Positions 6,130 through 14,618 of a stretch of DNA of 46,383 nt are shown here, in pieces (position 1 is the stretch's first letter; the number at the start of each line of letters is the position of its first letter). A program made the translations under genes and the position numbers. The stretch is from Planctomycetota bacterium (GTDB taxonomy: Bacteria; Planctomycetota; UBA1135; GCA-002748355), in contig NYZE01000063.1 in NCBI GenBank assembly GCA_002685965.1, positions 1-46,383 of the forward strand. Direction: 5' to 3'. Under the pieces are notes generated by a model that searched no databases, had not been told where the DNA came from, and saw nothing but the letters and a program-made list of their open reading frames with translations.

Positions 6130-7311
6130 ATGGCTCCATCCGACACCAACACGGACTCCAACGGCGCTGTCACTGCCACGCAGGTGCTCGATGCCCTGCG
6201 CCCCATCGAAGACCCCGACCTGCACAAGAGCATCGTCGACCTCGACTTCGTCAAGGAGATCCGTATCTGCGGCGGCAACGTCGCTTTCGAGATCGAGCTC
6301 ACGACGCCTGCCTGTCCTGTGAAGGAGCAGTTTCGAACACAGGCCATCGAGCTGGTCGGAGCCCTGGACGGCGTCACCAAGGTCGAAGTCGAAATGACGG
6401 CCAACGTCGCCACGGCCTCAAGCTTGCTCGCGAAGAACAACGTCCCCGGCGTCCGCAACGTCTTGGCCGTCTCTTCGGGCAAGGGCGGAGTCGGCAAGTC
6501 GACCGTTGCCGTCAACCTGGCCTGCGCGCTGTCCGCGTCCGGCGCACGCGTCGGGATTCTCGACGCCGATGTCTACGGTCCCAACGTGCCGATCATGCTC
6601 GGGCTGTCGGGCAAACCGAACGGCGAGAACGGCAAGATCATCCCGTTCGACTATCACGGCATGAAAGTCATGTCGATGGCGTTCCTCGTCGCGGAGGACC
6701 AGCCCGTGATCTGGCGCGGCCCGATGCTGCACGGAGCCGTCAAGCAGTTCCTGTTCGACGTGCTATGGGGAGAGCTCGACTACCTCGTGGTCGACCTGCC
6801 GCCAGGCACGGGTGATGCGCAGCTGTCGCTGGCCCAGCAGTCGCATCTCATGGGCGCCATCATCGTCACGACGCCGCAGGACGTCAGTGTGCTGGACGTG
6901 CGCAAAGCGATCAGCATGTTCCAGCAGGTCAACGTGCCCATCATCGGTGTCATCGAGAACATGGCTGCGATGAGTTTGCGCGGCAGCGTGGATGGCCAGG
7001 TCAACAGTTTGACGATCGAAGGTCCGGACGGAGCCGTGCAGGCAACGCTCGAGGCCGACGGCAACTTCAGCGTCGAGTTGCCCATCTTCGGTGCCGGCGG
7101 CGGCGACGCGATCGCCGAGCGCTTCGGCGTTCCGTTGCTCGGCCGCGTGCCGCTCGATCCGGCTGTCCGAGCCGGTGGCGACGCCGGCAAGCCAGTCACT
7201 GTCGAGCAGCCCGACAGCATCGCTGCGCAGCGTCTCCGTGAAGTCGCTGGCCAACTGGCGATGCGCGTCAGCACGCTCAACCTGCAGAGCGCGCCGTCGA
7301 TGCCTGTGTGA
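6130..7311 (+). CDS. mrp: Mrp/ApbC P-loop ATPase, Fe-S carrier family
   Basis: A 393-residue Mrp/NBP35-type ATPase. An N-terminal MIP18/DUF59 domain (about residues 12-100, with the conserved TTPACPVKEQ) precedes a deviant Walker A, SSGKGGVGKST, near residue 115. DADVYGPNVP, WRGPM and LVVDLPPGTGD follow in family order. Known Mrp proteins carry and deliver Fe-S clusters through a CxxC after the IENM motif. Here IGVIENMAAM is followed by about 30 residues (SLRGSVDGQVNS to DGNFSVEL) that contain no Cys, before the normal PIFGAGGG. The first usable ATG that leaves the N-terminal domain intact is at 6130; the track ORF to 5860 is leader. Its TGA overlaps the GTG of the ABC transporter. Confidence 0.9.
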   Translation: MAPSDTNTDSNGAVTATQVLDALRPIEDPDLHKSIVDLDFVKEIRICGGNVAFEIELTTPACPVKEQFRTQAIELVGALDGVTKVEVEMTANVATASSLLAKNNVPGVRNVLAVSSGKGGVGKSTVAVNLACALSASGARVGILDADVYGPNVPIMLGLSGKPNGENGKIIPFDYHGMKVMSMAFLVAEDQPVIWRGPMLHGAVKQFLFDVLWGELDYLVVDLPPGTGDAQLSLAQQSHLMGAIIVTTPQDVSVLDVRKAISMFQQVNVPIIGVIENMAAMSLRGSVDGQVNSLTIEGPDGAVQATLEADGNFSVELPIFGAGGGDAIAERFGVPLLGRVPLDPAVRAGGDAGKPVTVEQPDSIAAQRLREVAGQLAMRVSTLNLQSAPSMPV

Positions 7312-9059
7312 GCGGCACCCCCCCCACAGCACCGTCCGGTTTCCGGCGACTGCTTCCATACGCGCTCCGCCACAAGAGACGATGTGTCTTCGGCATGCTG
7401 CTGGTGCCAGTGTTCTCAGCCCTCCAGCTCCTGGTGCCGCACCTGTTCGGCGAGGCGATCGACGAGGTCTCCAACTTCGGCGAAGAGGGCCCGCCCGACG
7501 GCTGGATCGTCGAAACGGTGCTCCTGCTCATTGCCGTGACCCTCGTCGCGTCGACGGTGCGCTTTGGCTCGCGGCTCCTACAAATCGGCCTGTCGCGACT
7601 CGTCGAGGAGGAACTGCGCAACGACCTCTTCCGTCACTTGCAGCGTGCCCCGCAACGCTACTTCGACCAGGCGCGCATCGGCGATCTCGTGTCGCGCTCG
7701 ACCCAGGACGTCGAGCTCATGCGTTTCATGGCCGGACCGACACTGTTCTTCGGCCTGTCAGCCGCCCTCCTGATCCCGGGCACGCTGTTCATGCTGTTCC
7801 ACGTGTCGCCCTCGGTCGGCGTCACGGTGATTGCGCTGTTCGGCTTGATCGCGCTCGGCATGCGCATCGCGTTTCCTCGGATCGCCGAACTGTCACGCGT
7901 CGTGCAGGATCGGCAGGCCGACATCTCGGCGAAGGCGCAGGAAGACTTCTCGGGCATCCGAGTGCTGCACGCGTTCGCAAAGGAGGAGGCCGAGGTCGAG
8001 TCCTTCGGAGGTCTCGCGCAAGCTTGTTACGACGCCCACGTGGATATGGCCCGCTCGCGGGCACTGCTGCACGCGACCTTCGTTGCAGCGAGCCTCGCCG
8101 CGCCGCTGGCGGTCATCGTCGCCGGAGTCGTCGAGAACCTGAGCCTCGGGCAGCTGTTCTCGGCCTTCGTCTACATGCAGCTGCTGGCGTGGCCGCTCTT
8201 GGTCGTCGGCTGGGTGGTGCAGACCTGGCACCGGGCGCGCGCCGCCGCGGATCGCATCGACGAGGTCTTCGTCGTCGAGCCGGAAGCCGACAACGCACAG
8301 GGCGAATTCGCCGACGCGGCGCCTTCGATCGAGGCACGCCACCTGACGTTTCGCTACGAGGGTGCCGCCACAGCTGCGCTCCGTGACGTCTCGTTCAACG
8401 TCCAACCAGGGCAAGTGCTGGGCTTGGTCGGGCCGGTCGGCAGCGGCAAGACGACGCTCGTGCATCTGCTAGCGCGGATCTACACGCCTCTACCCGGTCA
8501 GCTATTCGTCGGCGGTGACGACGTGCTCGACCTCGACCTCGGCGAGCTGCGCAGCGAGCTCGCCGTCGCGCCACAAGACCCCTTCCTGTTCAGCGACTCG
8601 CTCAAGTCCAACGTGACCTTCGGCGCGCCAGACACCGTCGCGGCCGCCGACATCGAGAACGCGATCGCGCACTCGGCGCTGGCCAGCGACCTGGACGCCT
8701 TCCCGGACGGCCTCGAACAAGTCGTCGGCGAACGCGGCGTCACTCTGTCCGGTGGCCAGAAACAACGCGCGTCGCTCGCACGCGCTCTCTTGGCCGAGCG
8801 ACGCGTGCTGGTGCTCGATGACACTCTGTCCGCCGTGGATCACGACACGGAGCGACGCATCCTCGAGACTCTTCGTCAACGCGAACGCAGTCAGACGACG
8901 ATCGTGATCGCCCACCGGCTCGAAGCCGTGCGGCACGCGGACCACATCGTCGTGCTCGAGGGAGGCGACGTGCTCGACCAGGGCAGGCACGACGACCTGC
9001 TCACGCGCGACGGCTGGTATGCCCGCACGTGGCACCAGCAGCAGGAGAAACGGCAGTGA
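7308..9059 (+). CDS. ABC exporter half-transporter, degenerate-site subunit
   Basis: A 583-residue ABCB-type half-transporter: six membrane spans in the first 320 residues, then a nucleotide-binding domain. Walker A is GPVGSGKTT (about residue 375), the signature is the canonical LSGGQKQR, and the H-loop is VIAHR. Walker B is VLVLDDTLSAVD, so the catalytic Glu is replaced by Asp. In heterodimeric exporters of the TM287/288, BmrCD and LmrCD kind this change marks the subunit whose own Walker B site is nearly inactive. The GTG start overlaps the mrp stop, and its own stop overlaps the next GTG, so both halves are translated in step. Substrate unknown; drugs or lipids are usual. Confidence 0.9.
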   Translation: MSGTPPTAPSGFRRLLPYALRHKRRCVFGMLLVPVFSALQLLVPHLFGEAIDEVSNFGEEGPPDGWIVETVLLLIAVTLVASTVRFGSRLLQIGLSRLVEEELRNDLFRHLQRAPQRYFDQARIGDLVSRSTQDVELMRFMAGPTLFFGLSAALLIPGTLFMLFHVSPSVGVTVIALFGLIALGMRIAFPRIAELSRVVQDRQADISAKAQEDFSGIRVLHAFAKEEAEVESFGGLAQACYDAHVDMARSRALLHATFVAASLAAPLAVIVAGVVENLSLGQLFSAFVYMQLLAWPLLVVGWVVQTWHRARAAADRIDEVFVVEPEADNAQGEFADAAPSIEARHLTFRYEGAATAALRDVSFNVQPGQVLGLVGPVGSGKTTLVHLLARIYTPLPGQLFVGGDDVLDLDLGELRSELAVAPQDPFLFSDSLKSNVTFGAPDTVAAADIENAIAHSALASDLDAFPDGLEQVVGERGVTLSGGQKQRASLARALLAERRVLVLDDTLSAVDHDTERRILETLRQRERSQTTIVIAHRLEAVRHADHIVVLEGGDVLDQGRHDDLLTRDGWYARTWHQQQEKRQ

Positions 9060-10843
9060 CCGAACTCCTCGACGAAGAAGAAGACCGCACCGTCAAGCTG
9101 CGGATGGACGGGGAGAACGCAAAGCGCCTGCTCGCGCTCGTGCGCCCGCACCTGCCGCTCTTTGTGGCGACGTTTCTCGTGCTGTTGGCGGTGATCGCGC
9201 TCGAACTCGCGGGCCCCTGGTTGTTGCGCGAGGTCATCGACGGCCCCATCGCCCGGCGTCTCGGCGGCGAAACCACGGCGTTCTCGGACTTCGCGCCGTG
9301 GCTCATCGCCTACCTGGCAGTCTTTGGTTTCTCTTTCCTCGGTCACTACTGGCAGGTCATCCTCGCGACCACAGCCGGCCAGGGCGTCGTGCGCGACCTG
9401 AGAGTCCGCCTTTTCGGACATCTGTTGCACCTGTCACCCGACTATTACGACCGAGCGAAAACCGGCCGTCTCGTGACGCGCATTGCTTCGGACTGCGAGA
9501 GCTTGAGCGAGCTGTTCACCACCGGCGTCGTCACGACGATCGCTGACCTGCTCAAGATCGTCGGACTCTTCGCCGCGTGCTTCTGGGTCAGCCCGGAGCT
9601 GACGCTGACCATACTCCTAGCATCGCCTCCGTTGATCCTCGTCGTTGTCGTGTTCTACGGGCGCGCGCGTCGCGCCTATCGGCAAGTGCGCAAGTCGATC
9701 GCACGCACGACGGGGTGGTTTGCCGAGGCGATGCAGGGTGTACGCCTGACTCGGATGTTCGCCCAGGAACAACGCGTCTTCGATCGCTACGCCGACCTTA
9801 GCGCCGAAACCCGCAGCGGCTGGATTCGCACCGTCGTGCTGTTCGGCTTGTTCTTCGCCTTCGTCGAAGTGTGCACCGGAATGACGCAGGCACTGCTGTT
9901 ATGGCCAGCCGCTGAAGCGATTCCCAAAGGCGCACTGACCTTCGGTGGCTTCGTGCAGTTCTGGGCCTACTTCGGCCGCATGGTCCAGCCGATCCGCGAA
10001 CTCGGCGAGAAGTACAACATCATCCAGTCGGCGTTCGCGTCCGGTGAGCGCGTGTTCCGCATCCTCGACGAAGAGGCCACCCTTCCGCTTGCCAAGGATC
10101 CAACCGCGCCGCGCAGCGGTAACGTGCGCTTCGACCACGTCTACTTCCACTACAACGCCGAAGCGCCGGTACTGCACGATGTGACCTTCGAGATCGAACG
10201 TGGCTCGCACATCGCCGTCGTCGGCCCGACCGGCACCGGCAAGACGACGTTGATCCAGCTGCTGTCGCGATTCCGCGACCCGATCTCGGGCAGCATCACG
10301 ATCGATGGTCAAGACCTGCGCGACCTGGACCTGCATGCACATCGCGCCCGCATCGGCATCGTCCTTCAGGACGTCTTCCTCTTCGCGAGCAACATCCTCG
10401 AGAACGTGCGCCTGCACGATGCAACGATCCCGGAGGAACGGGTCGTGCGCGCTCTCGAAGCGGTCCAGGCGGGCGACCTGGTTCGTCGCACCGGCGGCCT
10501 GCACGCCCAGGTCCAAGAACGCGGCGCGACGCTCAGCCAGGGCGAGCGCCAGTTGCTGGCCTTCGCCCGCGCGCTCGTTTTCGACCCGGAGATCCTGGTC
10601 CTGGACGAAGCCACCGCCAACGTCGACACCCCAACCGAGCGGCGCATCCAGGAGGCGATGCGAGTCGCCATGCGCGGCCGCACGACCCTCGTGATCGCAC
10701 ACAGGCTCTCGACCGTGCGCGAGGCGGACCGCATTCTGGTGCTGGAGGCCGGCCGACTGGTCGAGCAGGGTAGTCACGCTGACCTGCTTGCGGCCGACGG
10801 CGCGTACGCCAAGTTGGCGCGCACGTTCGCAGAAGAGGGGTGA
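9056..10843 (+). CDS. ABC exporter half-transporter, catalytic-site subunit
   Basis: A 595-residue partner of the upstream half-transporter. The N-terminal transmembrane domain is followed by a nucleotide-binding domain with Walker A GPTGTGKTT (about residue 390), Walker B ILVLDEATANVD with the catalytic Glu, and H-loop VIAHRLSTV. The signature is LSQGERQ instead of LSGGQ. Pairing this odd signature with the Asp-type Walker B of the first subunit gives one degenerate and one consensus ATP site. I choose the GTG at 9056, in a GTGA overlap and 8 bases after AGGAG; the track ATG at 9029 would overlap the upstream gene by 31 bases. Confidence 0.9.
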   Translation: MTELLDEEEDRTVKLRMDGENAKRLLALVRPHLPLFVATFLVLLAVIALELAGPWLLREVIDGPIARRLGGETTAFSDFAPWLIAYLAVFGFSFLGHYWQVILATTAGQGVVRDLRVRLFGHLLHLSPDYYDRAKTGRLVTRIASDCESLSELFTTGVVTTIADLLKIVGLFAACFWVSPELTLTILLASPPLILVVVVFYGRARRAYRQVRKSIARTTGWFAEAMQGVRLTRMFAQEQRVFDRYADLSAETRSGWIRTVVLFGLFFAFVEVCTGMTQALLLWPAAEAIPKGALTFGGFVQFWAYFGRMVQPIRELGEKYNIIQSAFASGERVFRILDEEATLPLAKDPTAPRSGNVRFDHVYFHYNAEAPVLHDVTFEIERGSHIAVVGPTGTGKTTLIQLLSRFRDPISGSITIDGQDLRDLDLHAHRARIGIVLQDVFLFASNILENVRLHDATIPEERVVRALEAVQAGDLVRRTGGLHAQVQERGATLSQGERQLLAFARALVFDPEILVLDEATANVDTPTERRIQEAMRVAMRGRTTLVIAHRLSTVREADRILVLEAGRLVEQGSHADLLAADGAYAKLARTFAEEG

Positions 10844-10879
10844 TGCTCAACGCCGTCCAACAACGAAGCGTCAGAGCGC

Positions 10880-11437
10880 TCATCGACGGGCTAACAAGTC
10901 CTGAGTGAAGCGCGCCGTCAGCCCCCACAGCCACCGGTCACCGATCGGAAAGAACGGTACGCCTCGGTGCACCTTGGTGCGGCCTTGCACGTCACGTAGC
11001 TGCCACTGATCGTCGTCGGCCAGATCACGCACCGAGACCTCTACCACGGATTGGATCTCGACCTCGTCTAGAGTGAAATGGGCAGGTGGATCGATCCGCG
11101 CCACCATCGCGTGCACACGGAAGCCGACGCCACTAGTTCGCTCCGGCAGGCTGCCCAGAATCTCGACCGCCTGTGCCTGAATGCCGGTCTCTTCGGCCAG
11201 CTCACGCAGCGCGCACTCCTCTACGGTCTCGTTTCCCTCGCGCGAACCGCCCGGAAACGCAACCTCGCCGGCATGGTGTGGCAGGTCGTCGCACCGGACC
11301 ACGTAGAGCAGGTGATCTACGCCGGTCCGCCGCACCAGAGGCACAACCACGGCAGCATCGCGGTGTCCGCCCAACGAGCGCCAAATCGAGGCCGGCGGAT
11401 CGAGCTCCGCGCGCAGGTCATCATCCGACATCAACAT
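10880..11437 (-). CDS. Nudix hydrolase, CoA-pyrophosphatase (NudL) type
   Basis: A 185-residue Nudix protein. The Nudix box is complete: G-x5-E-x7-REL-x-EE-x-G-I, seen in GGSREGNETVEECALRELAE followed by ETGI, with all metal-binding Glu residues. The preceding HHAGEVAFPGG resembles the NuCoA motif (LL..R...H.G..sFPGG) of the CoA-diphosphatase group, which splits CoA into phosphopantetheine and ADP. That substrate assignment is by family pattern only. It is convergent with the ABC exporter genes and divergent from the lipoprotein gene at 11501. The start is MLMSDDD; the Met two codons in is equally possible. Confidence 0.88.
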   Translation of the reverse strand: MLMSDDDLRAELDPPASIWRSLGGHRDAAVVVPLVRRTGVDHLLYVVRCDDLPHHAGEVAFPGGSREGNETVEECALRELAEETGIQAQAVEILGSLPERTSGVGFRVHAMVARIDPPAHFTLDEVEIQSVVEVSVRDLADDDQWQLRDVQGRTKVHRGVPFFPIGDRWLWGLTARFTQDLLARR

Positions 11438-11500
11438 CGAAGCCAGATCCTACGATAGGAAGAGGCTGGCACCTCGGAACCTTGAACCGACAATGGTGCG

Positions 11501-12313
11501 ATGCGACCGTGGGCCCTAGCGCTGCTCTTCCTTTTACCTGCTTGCCGCGAGCGGGAGGACGCCCCGGCTCCGTACTTCCTGGCGGAGACGGAAAACGGCG
11601 GTGCGCCCACGGGTGTTCTGGTCGAAAAACGCGCCGATGTCGACCTCAGCGTCATGCGCGATGCGTCCCAGGCGCCGATCGCGATCGTGGTGGAACGCAA
11701 GGATTCGCTGGACGGCCAGATCGGAACGCACTGGCTCGCCGTCGAAAGCGACGCGAGCGTGCGCGCCAAGGCGACGGGCGTGCTCGTACGTTCGCCGGCG
11801 CTGCCGCAGGGTAGTCGCCTGCTCGCAACGGGAACGCGAGTCTTCGAAAAGCCGGACGCAGCCACCGTGCTCCGCTTGGTCGAGCCATCGTCGCGAACCC
11901 TGCACGTCGCTGCATGGGGCAACGCGATCGCCGTCACGGGGCTCACGACGCTGACGGTGCACGTGGCCGGCATGCCGCCAAAGAGTTTCTCGGACGGCGC
12001 ACAGCTCCACGCAGAGGGTCGCTCGTGGATCGTTCTCACGTCCCGCGGTGAACGCAAGCCGATCGTGCTGCCCGCGGCCAAGGGCCCTGAAAGCCAAATG
12101 ACGTTCGTCCCGGAGCGCGGCGCGGTCCGATTCTTCGAGCCACACGGCAACGTGAGCGCTGAGCTCCCGGTGGCTGGACTCGAGGTCCAAGACGGACGGC
12201 ATGGATTGCTGATCGTCGGACGCTTCGACCGTGGCGTGGTCTCGGTCAGCGACCGGTCGTTTTCCGTATTTCTCCCACTGCGTAGCCATCGGCTACTCGT
12301 CCTCGTCGATTAG
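11501..12313 (+). CDS. Predicted lipoprotein of unknown function
   Basis: A 270-residue exported protein. The N-terminus MRPWALALLFLLPACRERED has a lipoprotein signal peptide with lipobox LPAC. The mature part has many short beta strands with Val/Thr alternation (TGVLVEKRADVDLSV, RLLATGTRVFEK), suggesting an all-beta fold, but I recognise no family. A region around 105-135, LATGTRVFEKPDAATVLRLVEP, is reminiscent of SH3-type repeats that bind wall polymers; this is weak. It is 8 bases upstream of typA and probably in the same transcript. Confidence 0.75.
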   Translation: MRPWALALLFLLPACREREDAPAPYFLAETENGGAPTGVLVEKRADVDLSVMRDASQAPIAIVVERKDSLDGQIGTHWLAVESDASVRAKATGVLVRSPALPQGSRLLATGTRVFEKPDAATVLRLVEPSSRTLHVAAWGNAIAVTGLTTLTVHVAGMPPKSFSDGAQLHAEGRSWIVLTSRGERKPIVLPAAKGPESQMTFVPERGAVRFFEPHGNVSAELPVAGLEVQDGRHGLLIVGRFDRGVVSVSDRSFSVFLPLRSHRLLVLVD

Positions 12314-12321
12314 CCCCTCCG

Positions 12322-14154
12322 ATGACTACTGAAGACATGACCTCCCTCAAACGGGCGGCCATCCGCAACATCGCCATCGTCGCCCACGTCGACCACGGCA
12401 AGACGACACTGGTCGACGGGATGCTGCACCAGTCCGGAGCCTTCCGCGACAACCAGGTCGTCGAAGATTGCTTCCTCGACTCAAACGACCTCGAGCGCGA
12501 GCGCGGCATCACGATCCTCGCCAAGAACACGGTCGTGTGGTGGAACGACGTCAAGATCAACATCATCGATACACCCGGCCACGCCGACTTCGGCGGCGAA
12601 GTGGAGCGCGTCCTGTCGATGGCCGATGGCGCGCTGTTGCTCGTCGACGCCTTCGAGGGGCCGATGCCCCAGACTCGCTTCGTCCTGTCGAAGGCGTTCG
12701 AGCACGACCTGATCCCGGTCATCGTCATCAACAAGGTCGACCGACCCGACGCTCGCCCGCGGGAAGTCACCGACGAGGTGTTCGACCTCCTGATCGATCT
12801 CGGCGCTGACGAGACCGTGCTCGACTGCCCGGTGATATATGCCTCCGGCAGGGACGCGTGGGCATCGCTCGAACCCGACCAAGCCGGCACTGACTTGGCG
12901 CCGTTGTTCGACTCGGTGCTCGATCACGTTCCCGCCCCGATCGACGACCCCGATGGCCCACTGCAGTTTCGCGTGTCCACGCTCGACTGGTCCGACTTCG
13001 TCGGCCGCATCGCCGTGGGCCGCGTTCACCGCGGTCGCGTGCGTCGGCTAGACCGTGCGATCCGGGTAGGCCCCAACGACCGCCAAAGCACGGTGCAGAT
13101 CCGCGGCGTGTATCGGTGGTCTGGCTTGCAGCGTGAGGAGTGCGACGAGGTGGCCGCCGGCGACATCTGTGGGATCTACGGCATCGAGTCGCTCGGCATC
13201 GGTGATTCGCTGACCGACCTCGATGTCGTCGAACCGCTGCCGCGTATCGCCATCGACGAGCCGACCATTTCGATGGCGTTTCGGGTCAACGACTCGCCAC
13301 TCGCGGGCCGTGACGGCAAGTACGTCACGTCGCGACAGGTCGAGGATCGCCTGATGCGGGAGCTGCGCTCAAACGTCGCGCTGCGCGTGGAACGCACAGA
13401 ATCATCCGAGGAGTTCATCGTCTCCGGCCGCGGTGTCATGCACCTCGGCATCCTGGCCGAGACCCTGCGCCGCGAGCAGTTCGAGTTCGCCGTCGGGCCA
13501 CCGCGTGTCATCCTGCACGAAGAGGACGGCAAGACCATGGAGCCGATCGAGCTCCTCATCGTCGACACACCGGAGGAGACGGTCGGCAAGGTCATCGAGT
13601 TCCTCGGCCAGCGCCGCGCTGAGCTCGTGTCGACAGGCAGCAAGGGCAGCTACCGGCATCTCGAGTTCAGCGTTCCAGCCAGGGGACTGATCGGCGCACG
13701 CACACGATTGCTGACCCTGACTCAGGGTCGCGCGATTCTGCACCACAGCTTCTCGGAATACGGAGCGTGGCGTGGCGAGTTGAAGGGGCGGACTGCCGGC
13801 GTGATGGTCTCAGCCGCCACTGGTCCATCGACGGGCTACGCGATCGAACAACTGCGCGACCGGGGCACGTTCTTCCTGCACCCTGGGGCAGACGTGTACG
13901 CGGGCATGGTCGTCGGCGAGCACTGCAAGGACAACGACATCGTCGTGAACCTCTGTCGCGGCAAGAAACTGAACAATATCCGCTCCTCGACCAAAGAGTC
14001 CTTCACGAAGATCCTGGCACCACGTCTCCTCTCGCTTGAGGAAGCGCTCGAATACGCCGCAGACGACGAACTCGTCGAACTGACGCCAGCCACGATTCGC
14101 TTGCGCAAGCGGCTCCTCAACGAGAAGGACCGCAAGCGGGCCGACCGAGCATGA
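12322..14154 (+). CDS. typA: Translational GTPase TypA/BipA
   Basis: A 610-residue ribosome-binding GTPase of the EF-G superfamily. G1 is AHVDHGKTT (about residue 20), switch I DLERERGITI with ILAKN, G3 DTPGHADF, G4 NKVD. After domain II come the EF-G-like domain III/V and the BipA-specific C-terminal domain, recognised in GRGVMHLGILAETLRREQFEF, RLLTLTQGRAILHHSF and KDNDIVVNLCRGKKLNNIR. BipA assists large-subunit assembly and growth under stress or cold. Length is as usual for the family. A Met five codons in (MTSLKR) is an alternative start. Its TGA overlaps the ATG of the next small gene. Confidence 0.96.
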   Translation: MTTEDMTSLKRAAIRNIAIVAHVDHGKTTLVDGMLHQSGAFRDNQVVEDCFLDSNDLERERGITILAKNTVVWWNDVKINIIDTPGHADFGGEVERVLSMADGALLLVDAFEGPMPQTRFVLSKAFEHDLIPVIVINKVDRPDARPREVTDEVFDLLIDLGADETVLDCPVIYASGRDAWASLEPDQAGTDLAPLFDSVLDHVPAPIDDPDGPLQFRVSTLDWSDFVGRIAVGRVHRGRVRRLDRAIRVGPNDRQSTVQIRGVYRWSGLQREECDEVAAGDICGIYGIESLGIGDSLTDLDVVEPLPRIAIDEPTISMAFRVNDSPLAGRDGKYVTSRQVEDRLMRELRSNVALRVERTESSEEFIVSGRGVMHLGILAETLRREQFEFAVGPPRVILHEEDGKTMEPIELLIVDTPEETVGKVIEFLGQRRAELVSTGSKGSYRHLEFSVPARGLIGARTRLLTLTQGRAILHHSFSEYGAWRGELKGRTAGVMVSAATGPSTGYAIEQLRDRGTFFLHPGADVYAGMVVGEHCKDNDIVVNLCRGKKLNNIRSSTKESFTKILAPRLLSLEEALEYAADDELVELTPATIRLRKRLLNEKDRKRADRA

Positions 14155-14360
14155 GTTCACCGGCGATGTTCCAGGTGGGCCGCGTCCTCATGGGCGCAGG
14201 ATTGCTCATCGTGGGCGGTGGGTTGCTGTGGGCGATGCGCGTCGAAGCCCGTGAGCCGGACTTCAATCCTCTGGGCGTCGAACTAGCTGCGGTTGCAGTG
14301 GGCTTCGTGTTGTTCACGGTTGGTCGCTGGTGCGCGGCCAAAGTCAACGAGCAGGACTGA
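14151..14360 (+). CDS. Small two-TM protein coupled to typA
   Basis: A 69-residue protein starting in an ATGA overlap with typA. Two hydrophobic segments (VLMGAGLLIVGGGLLWAM and LAAVAVGFVLFTVGRW) flank a short polar loop, a hairpin membrane protein of the DUF2905 size class. DUF2905 proteins have a Gly-rich first helix much like this one, so that family is a reasonable guess. No catalytic residues. The coupling to typA says only that the two are co-expressed. Confidence 0.7.
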   Translation: MSSPAMFQVGRVLMGAGLLIVGGGLLWAMRVEAREPDFNPLGVELAAVAVGFVLFTVGRWCAAKVNEQD

Positions 14361-14455
14361 AGCTGCACCTGAGGCCGGGACATTCGCCAGCGAAGCTCCC
14401 TGATCGCTCCAGGTGCCCCCACCAGGGCTGCGGCCAGTCCTCTCGGGAGATCGCC

Positions 14456-14596
14456 GTGAAGCGGTTCTTCCTGGGCACCGCTCTTGCGCACGGCGGTCTG
14501 CTCAACGTGACGTTCGCGATCGACAAACGTTTGAACACCGTCAAGAAAGAAGTCCGCGGGAAGAAGGACCGACAACTCGACGTCGGAGGTCTCTGA
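14456..14596 (+). CDS. Possible 46-residue basic ORF
   Basis: A GTG start preceded by CGGGAGA at 6 bases gives a short Lys/Arg-rich peptide, VKRFFLGTALAHGG to QLDVGGL. The track ORF is longer (from 14330) but the extra part overlaps the preceding gene and looks non-coding. The spacing and ribosome binding site are the only support; no family is seen. The 95 bases between this and the two-TM gene hold nothing I recognise. Confidence 0.3.
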   Translation: MKRFFLGTALAHGGLLNVTFAIDKRLNTVKKEVRGKKDRQLDVGGL

Positions 14597-14618
14597 CAAA
14601 CACAAGGGAGACCAACCG

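Noticed and set aside
10844-10879. Terminator between the ABC exporter and Nudix genes
   Set aside because: Only 36 bases and no convincing stem.
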